Assembly: GCF_001542405.1 (NCBI RefSeq)
Contig: NZ_LNCD01000106.1
Span: 202,815-266,814, forward strand
DNA: 64,000 nt
From: Rhizobium altiplani
Lineage (GTDB): Bacteria > Pseudomonadota > Alphaproteobacteria > Rhizobiales > Rhizobiaceae
Direction: 5' to 3'
Both the position numbers and the translations under genes were made by a program. Shown in pieces: positions 1-9,310 of this stretch; position 1 is the first letter of the stretch, and the number at the start of each line of letters is the position of its first letter. The notes under the pieces were generated by a model. The model was not told where the DNA came from. It made no database searches and worked only from the letters and a program-made list of their open reading frames with translations.

Positions 1-36
1 AGTTAAGTTGATCGAGAACCGGAACAAACGGGGATT

Positions 37-942
37 CTACCCCTCTTTCCGCGGTTCGCCTTTGACGAAGTCGACGAACGCCCGAAGCGCAGGCGGCATG
101 TGTTTGCGGCTCGCATAGTAGAGAAACGGACCTGAGAATTCCGTCACCCAATCATCGAGGATCGGCACCAATTCTCCCCTCTCGATGGCGGGCATCAGAA
201 CCTCCTCGAAGGTCCTGATGATGCCGAGCCCGGTGACCGCAGCCGAGACTTGCATTTCGATCGTGTTGGCGATGATCGGCCCCTTCGGCGTAATCACTAG
301 AGTCTCGTCTGCCCGCTCGAACTCCCAGGGCAACGCAGCTCCGCTGAGGAAACGATGCCTGATACACTCATGCTCGAGCAGGTCGCGCGGGTGACCAGGG
401 ATACCGCGGCGCTCGAGGTAGTCAGGCGCGGCCGCCGTGACATATCTTTGACGGCGCGGCCCGATCGGCACTGCGATCATGTCGCGATCAAGCCGCTCGT
501 CATAGCGGATGCCGGCGTCATACCCGGCTGCGAGCACATCGACGAACGTATCCTCTCCGACGATCTCGAGCGAGATCCGCGGGTAACGCTTCAGAAAACG
601 GCTGGCGAGATCAGGCAGGAAAAGCCGCGTGGCGATGATCGGCACATTGAGGCGGAGGGTTCCGCTCGGGCTATCACGGAAAACGTCGAGTTGCTGGAGC
701 GCCAAGGAGATTTCGCTAAGCGCAGGTGTCAGGCGTTGGAGCAGCCGCTCCCCAGCCTCCGTCGGCGTGACGCTGCGGGTCGTCCGGTTGAGCAGGCGAA
801 CACCGACATGCTCCTCCAGCCGCCGCAGCGAGTCGCTCAGTGAAGAAGCGGAGACACCGCGCTTGCGGGCAGCGGCGCGAAAGCTGCGCTCCCTTGCAAT
901 GGCCGTGAAGGCATCCAGATCATTGAGAGGAAGGTCTTCCAT
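37..942 (-). CDS. LysR-family transcriptional regulator
   Basis: A 301-residue LysR-type DNA-binding regulator. The N-terminal winged helix-turn-helix covers roughly residues 5-65 (FRAAARKRGVSASSLSDSLR, then RLLNRTTRSVTPTEAGERLL), followed by the usual effector-binding domain. I start at the ATG at 942 because GGGGAA lies about 7 bases upstream; an in-frame upstream start would add ten poorly conserved-looking residues. It is transcribed divergently from the aldo/keto reductase, with a 110-bp gap that holds a 7-bp inverted repeat, so it probably controls that gene and itself. The inducer is unknown. The family call is secure and the target is inferred from layout. Nothing is visible in the 36 bases beyond its stop. 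Confidence 0.93.
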   Translation of the reverse strand: MEDLPLNDLDAFTAIARERSFRAAARKRGVSASSLSDSLRRLEEHVGVRLLNRTTRSVTPTEAGERLLQRLTPALSEISLALQQLDVFRDSPSGTLRLNVPIIATRLFLPDLASRFLKRYPRISLEIVGEDTFVDVLAAGYDAGIRYDERLDRDMIAVPIGPRRQRYVTAAAPDYLERRGIPGHPRDLLEHECIRHRFLSGAALPWEFERADETLVITPKGPIIANTIEMQVSAAVTGLGIIRTFEEVLMPAIERGELVPILDDWVTEFSGPFLYYASRKHMPPALRAFVDFVKGEPRKEG

Positions 943-981
943 TGTGCATTTCCCCGTACAGCTCGTTCGCATTCATATGGA

Positions 982-1008
982 TTATCGCACGAGGCCGGGG
1001 CGCGATAA
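982..1008. promoter_or_regulatory. Candidate LysR operator between divergent genes
   Basis: A perfect inverted repeat, TTATCGC (982-988) and GCGATAA (1002-1008), separated by 13 bases, sits midway between the divergent LysR gene and the aldo/keto reductase. LysR regulators typically bind interrupted dyads in such gaps. The position and symmetry are seen directly. Binding is inferred. Confidence 0.55.
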
Positions 1009-1052
1009 AACTATTCCCGGCGATCAACATCGGCGTGACGAAGGAGAACGAA

Positions 1053-2048
1053 ATGGAAAAGCATCGTTTGGGAGAAACCGGCCCAATGGTATCGGCCATC
1101 GGCCTCGGCTGCATGGGCATGTCCGGCATGTACGGGCCATCCGACCGCAGCGAGAGCATTGCCACGATTCATGCTGCTCTCGACGTCGGCATCAACCTGC
1201 TCGACACCGGCGACTTCTACGGCATGGGCCACAACGAGATGCTGATCGGCGAAGCGTTGAAGGGCCGCAAGCGGGACGACGTCGTCATCAGCGTCAAGTT
1301 CGGCGCCCTGCGCGATCCAGCCGGCAACTGGAGCGGCTACGACTCCCGGCCCGCCGCGATCAAGAACTTCCTCGCCTACACGCTGAAGCGTCTCGACGTC
1401 GACTACATCGACATCTACCGCCCCGCCCGCCTGGATCCCAACGTTCCCATCGAGGAAACGGTGGGCACGATCGGTGACATGATCAAGGCAGGGTACGTCA
1501 GGCATGTCGGCCTTTCGGAAGTCGGCGCAGATACCATACGCCGCGCAGCCAGCGCCCATCCGATTTGCGATCTGCAGATCGAGTATTCACTGATCTCGCG
1601 CGGCATCGAGAACCAGATCCTGCCAACCTGCCGTGAGCTCGGGATTTCAATCACCGCCTACGGTGTTCTCTCCCGCGGCCTGATCAGCGGACATTGGCAT
1701 AAGGGACAGGCAACCGGCTCCGGTGATTTCCGCGGCATGAGCCCGCGCTTCCAGGACAGCAACATCGATCAGAACCTCGCGCTCGTCGAGGAACTGCGAA
1801 AGATCGCGGACGAGAAGCGGGTATCTGTCGCTCAGATCGCCATCGCCTGGGTGGCGGCCCGCGGGCAGGACATCGTGCCCCTCGTCGGCGCGCGCCGACG
1901 TGACCAGCTTACCGAAGCGCTCGGTTCGCGCTCTGTGCAATTGTCCACCGAGGATATGGCGGCCATCGAACGCGCCGTGCCGAAGGACGCCGCGGCGGGT
2001 GCACGCTACCCTGACGCACAGATCAGACATATGGACAGTGAAAAGTGA
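1053..2048 (+). CDS. Aldo/keto reductase family oxidoreductase
   Basis: A 331-residue protein of the aldo/keto reductase TIM-barrel family, expected to bind NADPH and act on carbonyl compounds in the cytoplasm. The ATG at 1053 follows AAGGAGAA, a good ribosome site, and begins at the conserved barrel start (MEKHRLGETG). Of the usual catalytic tetrad, Asp51 (LLDTGDFYG), Tyr56 and Lys82 (VISVKFG) are present. The His normally found in the pattern YIDLYYQHR is replaced: the sequence reads YIDIYRPARLDP, with Ala125 at the His position. It may therefore have altered or weak reductase chemistry. The divergent LysR gene is the likely regulator. Substrate unknown. Confidence 0.92.
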   Translation: MEKHRLGETGPMVSAIGLGCMGMSGMYGPSDRSESIATIHAALDVGINLLDTGDFYGMGHNEMLIGEALKGRKRDDVVISVKFGALRDPAGNWSGYDSRPAAIKNFLAYTLKRLDVDYIDIYRPARLDPNVPIEETVGTIGDMIKAGYVRHVGLSEVGADTIRRAASAHPICDLQIEYSLISRGIENQILPTCRELGISITAYGVLSRGLISGHWHKGQATGSGDFRGMSPRFQDSNIDQNLALVEELRKIADEKRVSVAQIAIAWVAARGQDIVPLVGARRRDQLTEALGSRSVQLSTEDMAAIERAVPKDAAAGARYPDAQIRHMDSEK

Positions 2049-2088
2049 TGCTGGCCAGCCTCTCCACATAAGGAGAGGCTGCCTCAAA

Positions 2089-3006
2089 TCACACGGGGCC
2101 TGAGAAGGTATCGCAGGCCGACAACTGCCCGCTGTCGAAGCCGCGCTTGAACCAACGCGCCCGCTGCTCCGAAGTGCCGTGGTTGAAACTCTCGGGCACG
2201 ACGTAGCCCTGGCTGCGCTTCTGCAGCCTGTCGTCGCCAATCTGCTGGGCTGCGTTCAGCGCCTCCTCCAGATCACCGGCTTCGAGAATGCCCTTCTGAT
2301 CGGTAAATTTGCCCCAGATGCCGGCGAAGCAGTCGGCCTGCAGTTCAACGCGGACGGACATCTTGTTGGCCTCCGCCTCGCTCATCCGCTGACGCGCCTC
2401 GTTGAATTTCGGCAGGATGCCGAGCAAGTTCTGAACATGATGGCCGACTTCATGCGCAACGACGTAGGCTTCGGCGAAATCGCCGGAGGCGCCGAACTGG
2501 CGGCTGAGCTGGTTGAAGAAGGCAGTGTCGAGATAGACCTTGTGGTCGCTCGGGCAGTAGAAAGGACCGGTCGCCGCCGAGGCAAAGCCGCAGGCAGACT
2601 GCGTCTGTCCGGAAAAGAGAACGAGGCGAGGCTCTTCGTACTGACGACCAAGGGACTTGAAGATCCCGTTCCACGTGTCCTCGGTCTCGGCAAGAACGGT
2701 ACGAACGAATGCGGTCATTTCATCGTTGGCAGGTGTCTGACTTCCCGATTCGCTTTGCTCATAGCCGGGGCCGTTGGTCGTCATGCCGCCATCCATAACC
2801 TGCAGCAGGTCTATGCCCATGGCCTTGAGGATAAAATAGATGACAACAAGAAAGATGATGGTGCCGATGCTCAGGCCGCCGCCGCGCCGGCCCATGCCGC
2901 CGCCGGTAGGAAAGCCGAAGCCTCCACTTCTGCCCAATCCGCCCATGGAAGGATCGCCACGACGATCCTCGATGTTGTCGGACTGACGCCGGCCTTTCCA
3001 CTCCAT
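2089..3006 (-). CDS. Neutral zinc metallopeptidase, YpfJ family
   Basis: A 305-residue protein of the YpfJ/KPN_00809 zinc metallopeptidase family. Residues 1-45 are hydrophilic and glycine-rich, a single membrane helix covers about 47-65 (GTIIFLVVIYFILKAMG), and the zinc-binding HEVGHHVQ motif is at 185-192. The catalytic domain should lie outside the cytoplasmic membrane, although I cannot prove topology. The ATG at 3006 has GGGGAA upstream. The gene converges on the aldo/keto reductase with 40 bp between stops. The physiological substrate of this family is not well established. Length and motif match the family well. Confidence 0.93.
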   Translation of the reverse strand: MEWKGRRQSDNIEDRRGDPSMGGLGRSGGFGFPTGGGMGRRGGGLSIGTIIFLVVIYFILKAMGIDLLQVMDGGMTTNGPGYEQSESGSQTPANDEMTAFVRTVLAETEDTWNGIFKSLGRQYEEPRLVLFSGQTQSACGFASAATGPFYCPSDHKVYLDTAFFNQLSRQFGASGDFAEAYVVAHEVGHHVQNLLGILPKFNEARQRMSEAEANKMSVRVELQADCFAGIWGKFTDQKGILEAGDLEEALNAAQQIGDDRLQKRSQGYVVPESFNHGTSEQRARWFKRGFDSGQLSACDTFSGPV

Positions 3007-3164
3007 GACGGTTCCCCTGGGCTAAACCTTCGATCGGTAGGTATATATCTCGATGATCGGGAAATTCCAGTTAACCTGAGAGAACCCGTACACCACTGTG
3101 GACCAGCTTGACGAGACATCGACATTCGGGCCTCCTTGCGAGACGAAGTCTGAGGAGGAGAGAC

Positions 3165-4193
3165 ATGAAGGCACTTCGGCTCGAAGCGACGGGCAAGCTG
3201 GCTCTGCGCGAGGTAGAGCGTCCCGACCCGGGTGTTGGCGAGTTGCTGGTTCGTGTGGAGGCTTGTGGCATTTGCGGCACCGACCGGCATCTGTTCCTCG
3301 GAGAGTTTCCTTCCAAGCCGCCCGTTACGCTCGGCCATGAGTTCTGCGGCATCATCGAAAGAGTGGGCGATGGCGTGAGCGGCTTTCGCGAAGGCATGCG
3401 CGTCACCGGCGATCCGAATATCGCATGCGGTCAGTGTCCAGAATGCCAGCGCGGCCGCGTCAATCTCTGCCATAACCTGCAGGCGACCGGCATCCATCGC
3501 GACGGTGGCTTTGCGGAATATGTCTGCATCCCGCAGCAGAAGGCTTTCGAGCTGCCCTTGGCACTGCCGCCTCTGCATGGCGCCTTCTGCGAACCTCTCG
3601 CCTGCTGCATCCACGGTGTCGACCTTGCGGAAATCCGAACGGGCTCGTCGGTTGTCGTCCTTGGCGGCGGCGTGATCGGCTTGCTGGTCGTCCAGTTGGC
3701 CCGCCTGGCGGGAGCGACAAAGGTTGTTCTCGTTACCCGCAGCGAAGAGAAGCGGAGGGTCGCCGAAAGGCTGGGAGCGACCGCGAATGCGGATCCCTCG
3801 GTCGGCGATATCGTGTCCCGCTTGACCGCGCACGACGGTTTGTTGCCGGGAGGCGCCGATGTCGTCATCGAATGCGCGGGCGTCGCGGAAACGATCGAAC
3901 AGGCACCTGGGCTTGCGCGGCGCGGCGGCACGGTCGTGATCCTCGGAGTCATGCCGCAGGGTGTGAAGGTCGCAATCGAGCCGTTCGATCTCCTCTTCCG
4001 AGAGATCAAGCTGGTAAGCTCATTTATCAACCCGTTCACTCACCGGCGGGCGGCCGAACTGATCGCGTCGGGAACGATCCAAGTCGAGCCACTGATCTCC
4101 CGCCGGATCGGTTTCAAGGAGGGCGTGGAAGCGATCTCTAATCCCGCCCGGAAAGGCGAGATCCGGGCACTTGTCGTACCGGGCATCGACTAG
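3165..4193 (+). CDS. Zinc-dependent alcohol/polyol dehydrogenase (MDR family)
   Basis: A 342-residue medium-chain dehydrogenase. The N-terminal GroES-like domain carries the catalytic-zinc ligands (CGICGTDRH and GHEFCG) and the four-cysteine structural zinc lobe (CGQCPECQRGRVNLC). The Rossmann domain follows with VVLGGGVIGLL. Overall shape resembles sorbitol or threonine dehydrogenases, so a sugar alcohol or secondary alcohol is likely oxidised with NAD(P). The ATG at 3165 follows GAGGAGAGAC, a strong ribosome site. The gene stands alone between the divergent metallopeptidase and carB, with no transporter beside it to hint at the substrate. Confidence 0.9.
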   Translation: MKALRLEATGKLALREVERPDPGVGELLVRVEACGICGTDRHLFLGEFPSKPPVTLGHEFCGIIERVGDGVSGFREGMRVTGDPNIACGQCPECQRGRVNLCHNLQATGIHRDGGFAEYVCIPQQKAFELPLALPPLHGAFCEPLACCIHGVDLAEIRTGSSVVVLGGGVIGLLVVQLARLAGATKVVLVTRSEEKRRVAERLGATANADPSVGDIVSRLTAHDGLLPGGADVVIECAGVAETIEQAPGLARRGGTVVILGVMPQGVKVAIEPFDLLFREIKLVSSFINPFTHRRAAELIASGTIQVEPLISRRIGFKEGVEAISNPARKGEIRALVVPGID

Positions 4194-4305
4194 GCTCTCA
4201 CAAGAGCTGCCAATTCCTGTCGATTCCGCAAATTATGGGGTTCCGTTTACAAATACATTTGCCTATAAGCCGCTTCTAGCCTGAAAAGACCATCATATGC
4301 GCGAC

Positions 4306-4336
4306 CCGGCCGGTGCCTCCCACCCTGGCCGGCTTT
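4306..4336 (+). promoter_or_regulatory. Hairpin in the carB leader
   Basis: CCGGCC (4306-4311) pairs with GGCCGG (4327-4332), followed by CTTTCT. It lies between a possible -10 element (TATAAG near 4264) and the carB start at 4365. It could be an attenuator, but the loop is 15 bases and the T run is short, so this is weak. Confidence 0.25.
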
Positions 4337-4364
4337 CTGCGCAGCTAGGAAACGGAAAACGCCC

Positions 4365-7300
4365 ATGCCGAAGCGCCAAGATATCAAATCGATCCTCATC
4401 ATCGGCGCAGGACCGATCGTCATTGGCCAGGCTTGCGAATTCGACTACTCCGGCACCCAGGCCTGCAAGGCGCTGAAGGAGGAAGGCTACCGCGTCATCC
4501 TCGTCAACTCCAACCCGGCGACGATCATGACCGACCCGGGCCTCGCCGACGCCACCTACGTCGAGCCGATCACCCCCGAAGTCGTCGCCAAGATCATCGC
4601 CAAGGAGCGCCCCGACGCGCTGCTGCCGACCATGGGCGGCCAGACCGCGCTCAACACCGCGCTTTCCCTGAAGAGAATGGGCGTCCTGGACCGTTACAAT
4701 GTCGAAATGATCGGCGCCAAGCCCGCCGCTATCGACAAGGCCGAAGACCGCGCCCTGTTCCGCGAGGCGATGGAAAAGATCGGCCTCGAAACCCCGCGCT
4801 CGATGCTCGCCAACGCCACCGACATCAAGGATGCCGACCGCAAGACGCATGAAGCCGAGCGCAACAAGCTGAAGGAAAGCCTCTCCGGCGCCGAACTCGA
4901 CAAGGCGCTCGACGAACTGGAAAACCAGTGGAACCTCGGCGAGACCGACCGCAAGCAGCGCTACATCAGCCACGCCATGGCGATTGCCGCCCAGGCGATC
5001 GACGTCGTCGGCCTGCCCGCCATCATCCGCCCCTCCTTCACCATGGGCGGCACCGGCGGTGGCATTGCCTACAACCGCTCGGAGTTCTTCGAAATCATCG
5101 GGGGTGGCCTCGATGCCTCCCCAACGACCGAAGTTCTGATCGAGGAATCGGTTCTCGGCTGGAAGGAATACGAAATGGAAGTCGTCCGCGACAAGGCGGA
5201 CAACTGCATCATCATCTGCTCGATCGAAAACATCGACCCGATGGGCGTCCACACGGGCGACTCGATCACCGTCGCGCCAGCTTTGACGCTGACCGACAAG
5301 GAATACCAGATGATGCGCAACGCCTCGATCGCGGTCCTGCGCGAGATTGGCGTGGAAACCGGCGGCTCGAACGTCCAGTTCGCCGTCAACCCGAAGGACG
5401 GCCGCCTCGTCGTCATCGAAATGAATCCGCGCGTCTCGCGTTCGTCGGCGCTTGCCTCGAAGGCCACCGGCTTCCCGATCGCCAAGGTCGCCGCCAAGCT
5501 CGCCATCGGCTACACGCTCGACGAGCTCGACAACGACATCACCGGCGGCGCGACGCCCGCCTCCTTCGAACCGTCGATCGACTACGTCGTCACCAAGATC
5601 CCGCGTTTCGCCTTCGAGAAGTTCCCGGGCGCCTCGCCGGTTCTCACCACCGCCATGAAGTCGGTCGGTGAAGTCATGGCGATCGGCCGCACCTTCGCCG
5701 AATCGTTGCAGAAGGCGCTGCGCGGCCTCGAAACCGGCCTGACCGGCCTCGATGAAATCGAAATCCCCGGTGTTGAAGAAGGTGAATCCAGCCAGAACGC
5801 CATCCGCGCCGCGATCGGCACGCCGACGCCGGATCGCCTGCGCATGGTGGCCCAGGCGCTTCGCCAGGGCATGAGCCCCGAAGAGGTTCACGAGGGCTGC
5901 AAGATCGACCCTTGGTTCATCGCCCAGTTCAAGGCGATCGTCGATACGGAAGCCCGCATCCGCGAGCATGGCCTGCCGACAGACGCCACGAACCTGCGCA
6001 CGCTGAAGGCAATGGGCTTCTCCGACGCCCGCCTCGCCACGCTGACGGGCAAGCGCCCGAAGGAAGTCGCCGAGCTGCGCAACAGCCTGAACGTCCGCCC
6101 GGTCTTCAAGCGCATCGATACCTGCGCTGCCGAGTTCGCCTCGCCGACCGCCTACATGTACTCGACCTACGAAACGCCTTTTGTCGGTGAACTGCGCTCT
6201 GAAGCCGAAGTCTCGGCCGCCAAGAAGGTCGTCATCCTCGGCGGCGGTCCGAACCGCATCGGCCAGGGCATCGAGTTTGACTACTGCTGCTGCCATGCCG
6301 CCTTCGCGCTGCGTGACGCCGGCTACGAAGCTATCATGATCAACTGCAACCCGGAAACGGTCTCGACCGACTACGACACGTCGGATCGCCTCTATTTCGA
6401 GCCCCTCACGGCTGAAGACGTGATCGAGATCCTCCGCACGGAGCAGGAAAAGGGCGAAGTCGTCGGCGTCATCGTCCAGTTCGGCGGCCAGACCCCGCTG
6501 AAGCTTGCCGAAGCGCTTGAGAAGAACGGCATCCCGATCCTCGGCACTGCGCCCGACATGATCGACCTTGCCGAAGACCGCGACCGCTTCCAGAAGCTCC
6601 TGATCAAGCTCGACCTGACCCAGCCGAACAACGGCATCGCCTACTCGGTCGAGCAGGCTCGCCTGGTCGCCACCGAGATCGGCTTCCCGCTGGTCGTGCG
6701 CCCGTCCTACGTTCTCGGCGGCCGCGCCATGCAGATCCTGCATTCGGAAGGCCAGCTGCAGACCTACCTGCTCGACACCGTGCCGGAACTGGTGCCCGAA
6801 GACATCAAGCAGCGCTACCCGAACGACAAGACCGGCCAGATCAACACCCTGCTCGGTAAGAACCCGCTGCTGTTTGACAGCTATCTCTCGAACGCCATCG
6901 AAGTCGACGTCGACTGCCTCTCCGACGGCAACGACGCCTTCATCGCCGGCATCATGGAACACATCGAGGAAGCTGGCATCCATTCGGGCGATAGCGCCTG
7001 CTCACTGCCGCCGCGCACCCTTTCGAACGAGATGATCGACGAACTCGAGCGTCAGGCAAAGTCGATGGCCAAGGCGCTGAACGTCGTTGGTCTGATGAAC
7101 GTACAGTTCGCCATCAAGGACGGCACCGTCTACGTGCTGGAAGTGAACCCGCGCGCCTCACGTACCGTTCCCTTCGTCGCCAAGACCATCGGCGCCCCAA
7201 TCGCCAAGATCGCCGCCCGCGCCATGGCCGGCGAGAAGCTCGACGCGCTGTTCTCGACCTACGGCCAGAAGCCGGATCCGCGCAACCTCAAGCATATCGC

Positions 7301-7850
7301 CGTCAAGGAAGCCGTCTTCCCGTTTGCCCGCTTCCCCGGCGTCGACACGCTGCTCGGCCCGGAAATGCGCTCGACCGGCGAAGTCATCGGCCTCGACACC
7401 GATTTCGCGCTGGCCTTTGCGAAGTCGCAGCTCGGCGCCGGCGTTGAACTGCCGCGTGACGGAACGGTCTTCGTATCGGTCCGCGACGAGGACAAGCCGC
7501 GCGTTCTGCCGGCCATCCGCGTTCTCGTCGGCGAAGGCTTCAAGGTTCTGGCAACCGGGGGCACGCAGCGCTTCCTGGCTGAGAACGGCATCGCGGCTAC
7601 GAAGATCAACAAGGTCCTGGAAGGTCGCCCACACATCGAAGATGCGATCCGCAACCGCCAGGTCCAGCTCGTGATCAATACGACGGACGGCAACAAGGCG
7701 ATCTCCGACTCCAAGTCGCTGCGCCGCGCAACGCTGATGCAGAAGGTCCCCTACTACACCACGATGGCCGGCGCCGAGGCGGCCGCCCAGGCGATCAAGG
7801 CGCTGCGGGCTGGCAACCTCGAAGTTCGTCCGCTGCAAAGCTACTTCTAA
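4365..7850 (+). CDS. carB: Carbamoyl-phosphate synthase large subunit
   Basis: Large subunit of carbamoyl-phosphate synthase, which makes carbamoyl phosphate from bicarbonate, glutamine-derived ammonia and two ATP for arginine and pyrimidine synthesis. It has the duplicated ATP-grasp architecture: the first half opens with ILIIGAGPIVIGQACEFDYS and the second with VVILGGGPNRIGQGIEFDY near residue 623. A C-terminal MGS-like regulatory domain includes VLATGGTQRFL. At 1161 residues it is longer than the roughly 1070-residue enterobacterial form; part of the extra length is a charged segment at about residues 155-200 in the first ATP-grasp half. carA is not adjacent, so the subunits are encoded apart. 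Confidence 0.99.
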   Translation: MPKRQDIKSILIIGAGPIVIGQACEFDYSGTQACKALKEEGYRVILVNSNPATIMTDPGLADATYVEPITPEVVAKIIAKERPDALLPTMGGQTALNTALSLKRMGVLDRYNVEMIGAKPAAIDKAEDRALFREAMEKIGLETPRSMLANATDIKDADRKTHEAERNKLKESLSGAELDKALDELENQWNLGETDRKQRYISHAMAIAAQAIDVVGLPAIIRPSFTMGGTGGGIAYNRSEFFEIIGGGLDASPTTEVLIEESVLGWKEYEMEVVRDKADNCIIICSIENIDPMGVHTGDSITVAPALTLTDKEYQMMRNASIAVLREIGVETGGSNVQFAVNPKDGRLVVIEMNPRVSRSSALASKATGFPIAKVAAKLAIGYTLDELDNDITGGATPASFEPSIDYVVTKIPRFAFEKFPGASPVLTTAMKSVGEVMAIGRTFAESLQKALRGLETGLTGLDEIEIPGVEEGESSQNAIRAAIGTPTPDRLRMVAQALRQGMSPEEVHEGCKIDPWFIAQFKAIVDTEARIREHGLPTDATNLRTLKAMGFSDARLATLTGKRPKEVAELRNSLNVRPVFKRIDTCAAEFASPTAYMYSTYETPFVGELRSEAEVSAAKKVVILGGGPNRIGQGIEFDYCCCHAAFALRDAGYEAIMINCNPETVSTDYDTSDRLYFEPLTAEDVIEILRTEQEKGEVVGVIVQFGGQTPLKLAEALEKNGIPILGTAPDMIDLAEDRDRFQKLLIKLDLTQPNNGIAYSVEQARLVATEIGFPLVVRPSYVLGGRAMQILHSEGQLQTYLLDTVPELVPEDIKQRYPNDKTGQINTLLGKNPLLFDSYLSNAIEVDVDCLSDGNDAFIAGIMEHIEEAGIHSGDSACSLPPRTLSNEMIDELERQAKSMAKALNVVGLMNVQFAIKDGTVYVLEVNPRASRTVPFVAKTIGAPIAKIAARAMAGEKLDALFSTYGQKPDPRNLKHIAVKEAVFPFARFPGVDTLLGPEMRSTGEVIGLDTDFALAFAKSQLGAGVELPRDGTVFVSVRDEDKPRVLPAIRVLVGEGFKVLATGGTQRFLAENGIAATKINKVLEGRPHIEDAIRNRQVQLVINTTDGNKAISDSKSLRRATLMQKVPYYTTMAGAEAAAQAIKALRAGNLEVRPLQSYF

Positions 7851-7859
7851 TAAAGAATT

Positions 7860-7886
7860 GGACCGGCGCGCCATCCGCGCCGGTCC
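7860..7886. terminator. Strong hairpin between convergent carB and hydrolase genes
   Basis: A perfect 11-bp stem, GGACCGGCGCG (7860-7870) and CGCGCCGGTCC (7876-7886), encloses a 5-base loop. It lies 9 bases past the carB stop. Neither side has a clean T run, though the minus strand continues into AATTCTTTATT, so it may act mainly for the opposite gene or as a 3-prime stability structure. Confidence 0.6.
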
Positions 7887-7907
7887 GCTCTCGAGGCGTC
7901 GGAGCCG

Positions 7908-8939
7908 TTAGATTCGCGCCCTTGCATCCTGCGCGTCCGCCTTGACGTTCCAGGCATCCTGAAAGGCCGGTCGCCGCCGATCCTGCAAAATCAGCTTTCC
8001 GCCTTCTTCACGCCGCGTCGGAATGGCGTGACGATCGATAGCGCCTTCCAGAGTCATCGCAAGGTCGCGGGCGAAAACCCGATTGCCGATATGCCATGAG
8101 TGGGTCCATGAACCAATCTGGGGCTGCGAAGCTGGATCGACCGTATTGAAATACTCCCCGCAATTGACGTCGACCGCTTTAGCGTTGACCAACGCCGGCA
8201 GCCCAACGCGACCGACGCGCGGCGCAACGCCGAGCCTCTTCGCGTTGGATACGGCAAGGACGGAATCGAAAGGATTGGAGTAGTTGGTGAGCCGCATGAT
8301 CCGGCGGAACATCGGCTGATTCCAGTCGCTCGCAAGCGACAGGCTATCCGTGGACACATCGCCGCCGATGAACGACACCTGGCCGACGCGCCAGTCCGCC
8401 TTGAAGAGATCGCCCTGCTTGTCCGACTGCGCAAAGGCATCCATGATCACATAGCAGCCTGTAGAATGACCAAGCAGGTGCACATTGGTTTCGCAGCCGG
8501 CCTGCTGGCTCTGCTTCAGAAGTCGAATACCCTTCGTCACGAGTTCGCGTGCAACAGCCGCCGCATCCGAGCGATCCTCGAGATAGTTGAGCGTCTGGTT
8601 GTCGCTCGGCCAGTCGAAGGCAACGATCTCACCACGCCAACCCTCTGCTCGCATGTCCGCACGCAACTGCCTGATGCGCTTTAGAACGGTCGGAATGTCA
8701 TTGTTGTAGCCATGCACAAAAATAAGCACATCGCCCCGCGGACCGATCGAATTCGGATTCTCGTCGCCATCCGCGAGCCCCTGCACCTCGGCGACCCAAT
8801 CCTTCGCACTCGATACTGCCTGGCGCGCATCGTAGCTGTCGAGCACATCAGGCACCTTCAGGAACTTGATCGGCCCGGGTTCCGCGATCAATGCATCACC
8901 CGTTCGCTTTCTGGCACTGATGATGTAGTTGTCGCCCAT
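7908..8939 (-). CDS. Alpha/beta hydrolase (DUF900-like)
   Basis: A 343-residue alpha/beta-fold hydrolase. The oxyanion-region motif VLIFVHGYNND occurs near residue 80 and the nucleophile elbow reads GHSTGCYV, giving a candidate catalytic Ser; a late His appears in the SWTHSWHIG region. VHGYN plus GHSTG resembles the DUF900 hydrolase family. No signal peptide is visible, so it is probably cytoplasmic. I start at the ATG at 8939 because AGGAGGGG lies five bases before it; an in-frame TTG at 8960 has no such site. Substrate unknown. It is convergent with carB and faces the greA promoter region. Confidence 0.8.
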   Translation of the reverse strand: MGDNYIISARKRTGDALIAEPGPIKFLKVPDVLDSYDARQAVSSAKDWVAEVQGLADGDENPNSIGPRGDVLIFVHGYNNDIPTVLKRIRQLRADMRAEGWRGEIVAFDWPSDNQTLNYLEDRSDAAAVARELVTKGIRLLKQSQQAGCETNVHLLGHSTGCYVIMDAFAQSDKQGDLFKADWRVGQVSFIGGDVSTDSLSLASDWNQPMFRRIMRLTNYSNPFDSVLAVSNAKRLGVAPRVGRVGLPALVNAKAVDVNCGEYFNTVDPASQPQIGSWTHSWHIGNRVFARDLAMTLEGAIDRHAIPTRREEGGKLILQDRRRPAFQDAWNVKADAQDARARI

Positions 8940-9310
8940 CTTCCCCTCCTGCGCCAACAAGCCCTACGCCCAAGACGATCGTATCAGCTTACAGATTCAA
9001 CCCAAAGACGCCAATGCAGCGCCGATGCGGGCAATATCTCGGCCGGCGTTCTTCCTGACGGCGATAGAGCCAACAACGACGCCTCAGCCCATTGGAGCCT
9101 GTACCAACGGTCGAATCACGCTTTGCGATCCCGAGGGAACGGCGAAATATGCATCATTTTTTGCGCCATCGAGAGAATTGCCAGTCAGTCCTTCAGAGGC
9201 GTTCTCAGCGAACCGTCTACCTCAAAGTCAATATTGCTCAGGTTTGCGGTCGTAACGGAGCGCCTCCGGGTAGCGATACGAATTTTATGGAAATCAGCGG
9301 TGGCGATCTG
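8940..9310. other. Intergenic stretch with no supported gene
   Basis: Between the divergent hydrolase and greA there are about 370 bases upstream of the greA promoter. Short frames exist on both strands, but none has a convincing ribosome site, codon bias or recognisable product. I see no repeat or RNA structure in this part. Confidence 0.6.

Noticed and set aside
3108..3164. Longer N terminus of the zinc alcohol dehydrogenase
   Set aside because: The extra 19 residues are not part of the dehydrogenase fold, and a strong ribosome site lies directly before the ATG at 3165.
4293..6983. Very long open frame antisense to carB (896 residues)
   Set aside because: It mirrors the high-GC codon bias of carB, has Asp/Val/Arg-rich low-information sequence and no recognisable domain. 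carB on the plus strand is certain.
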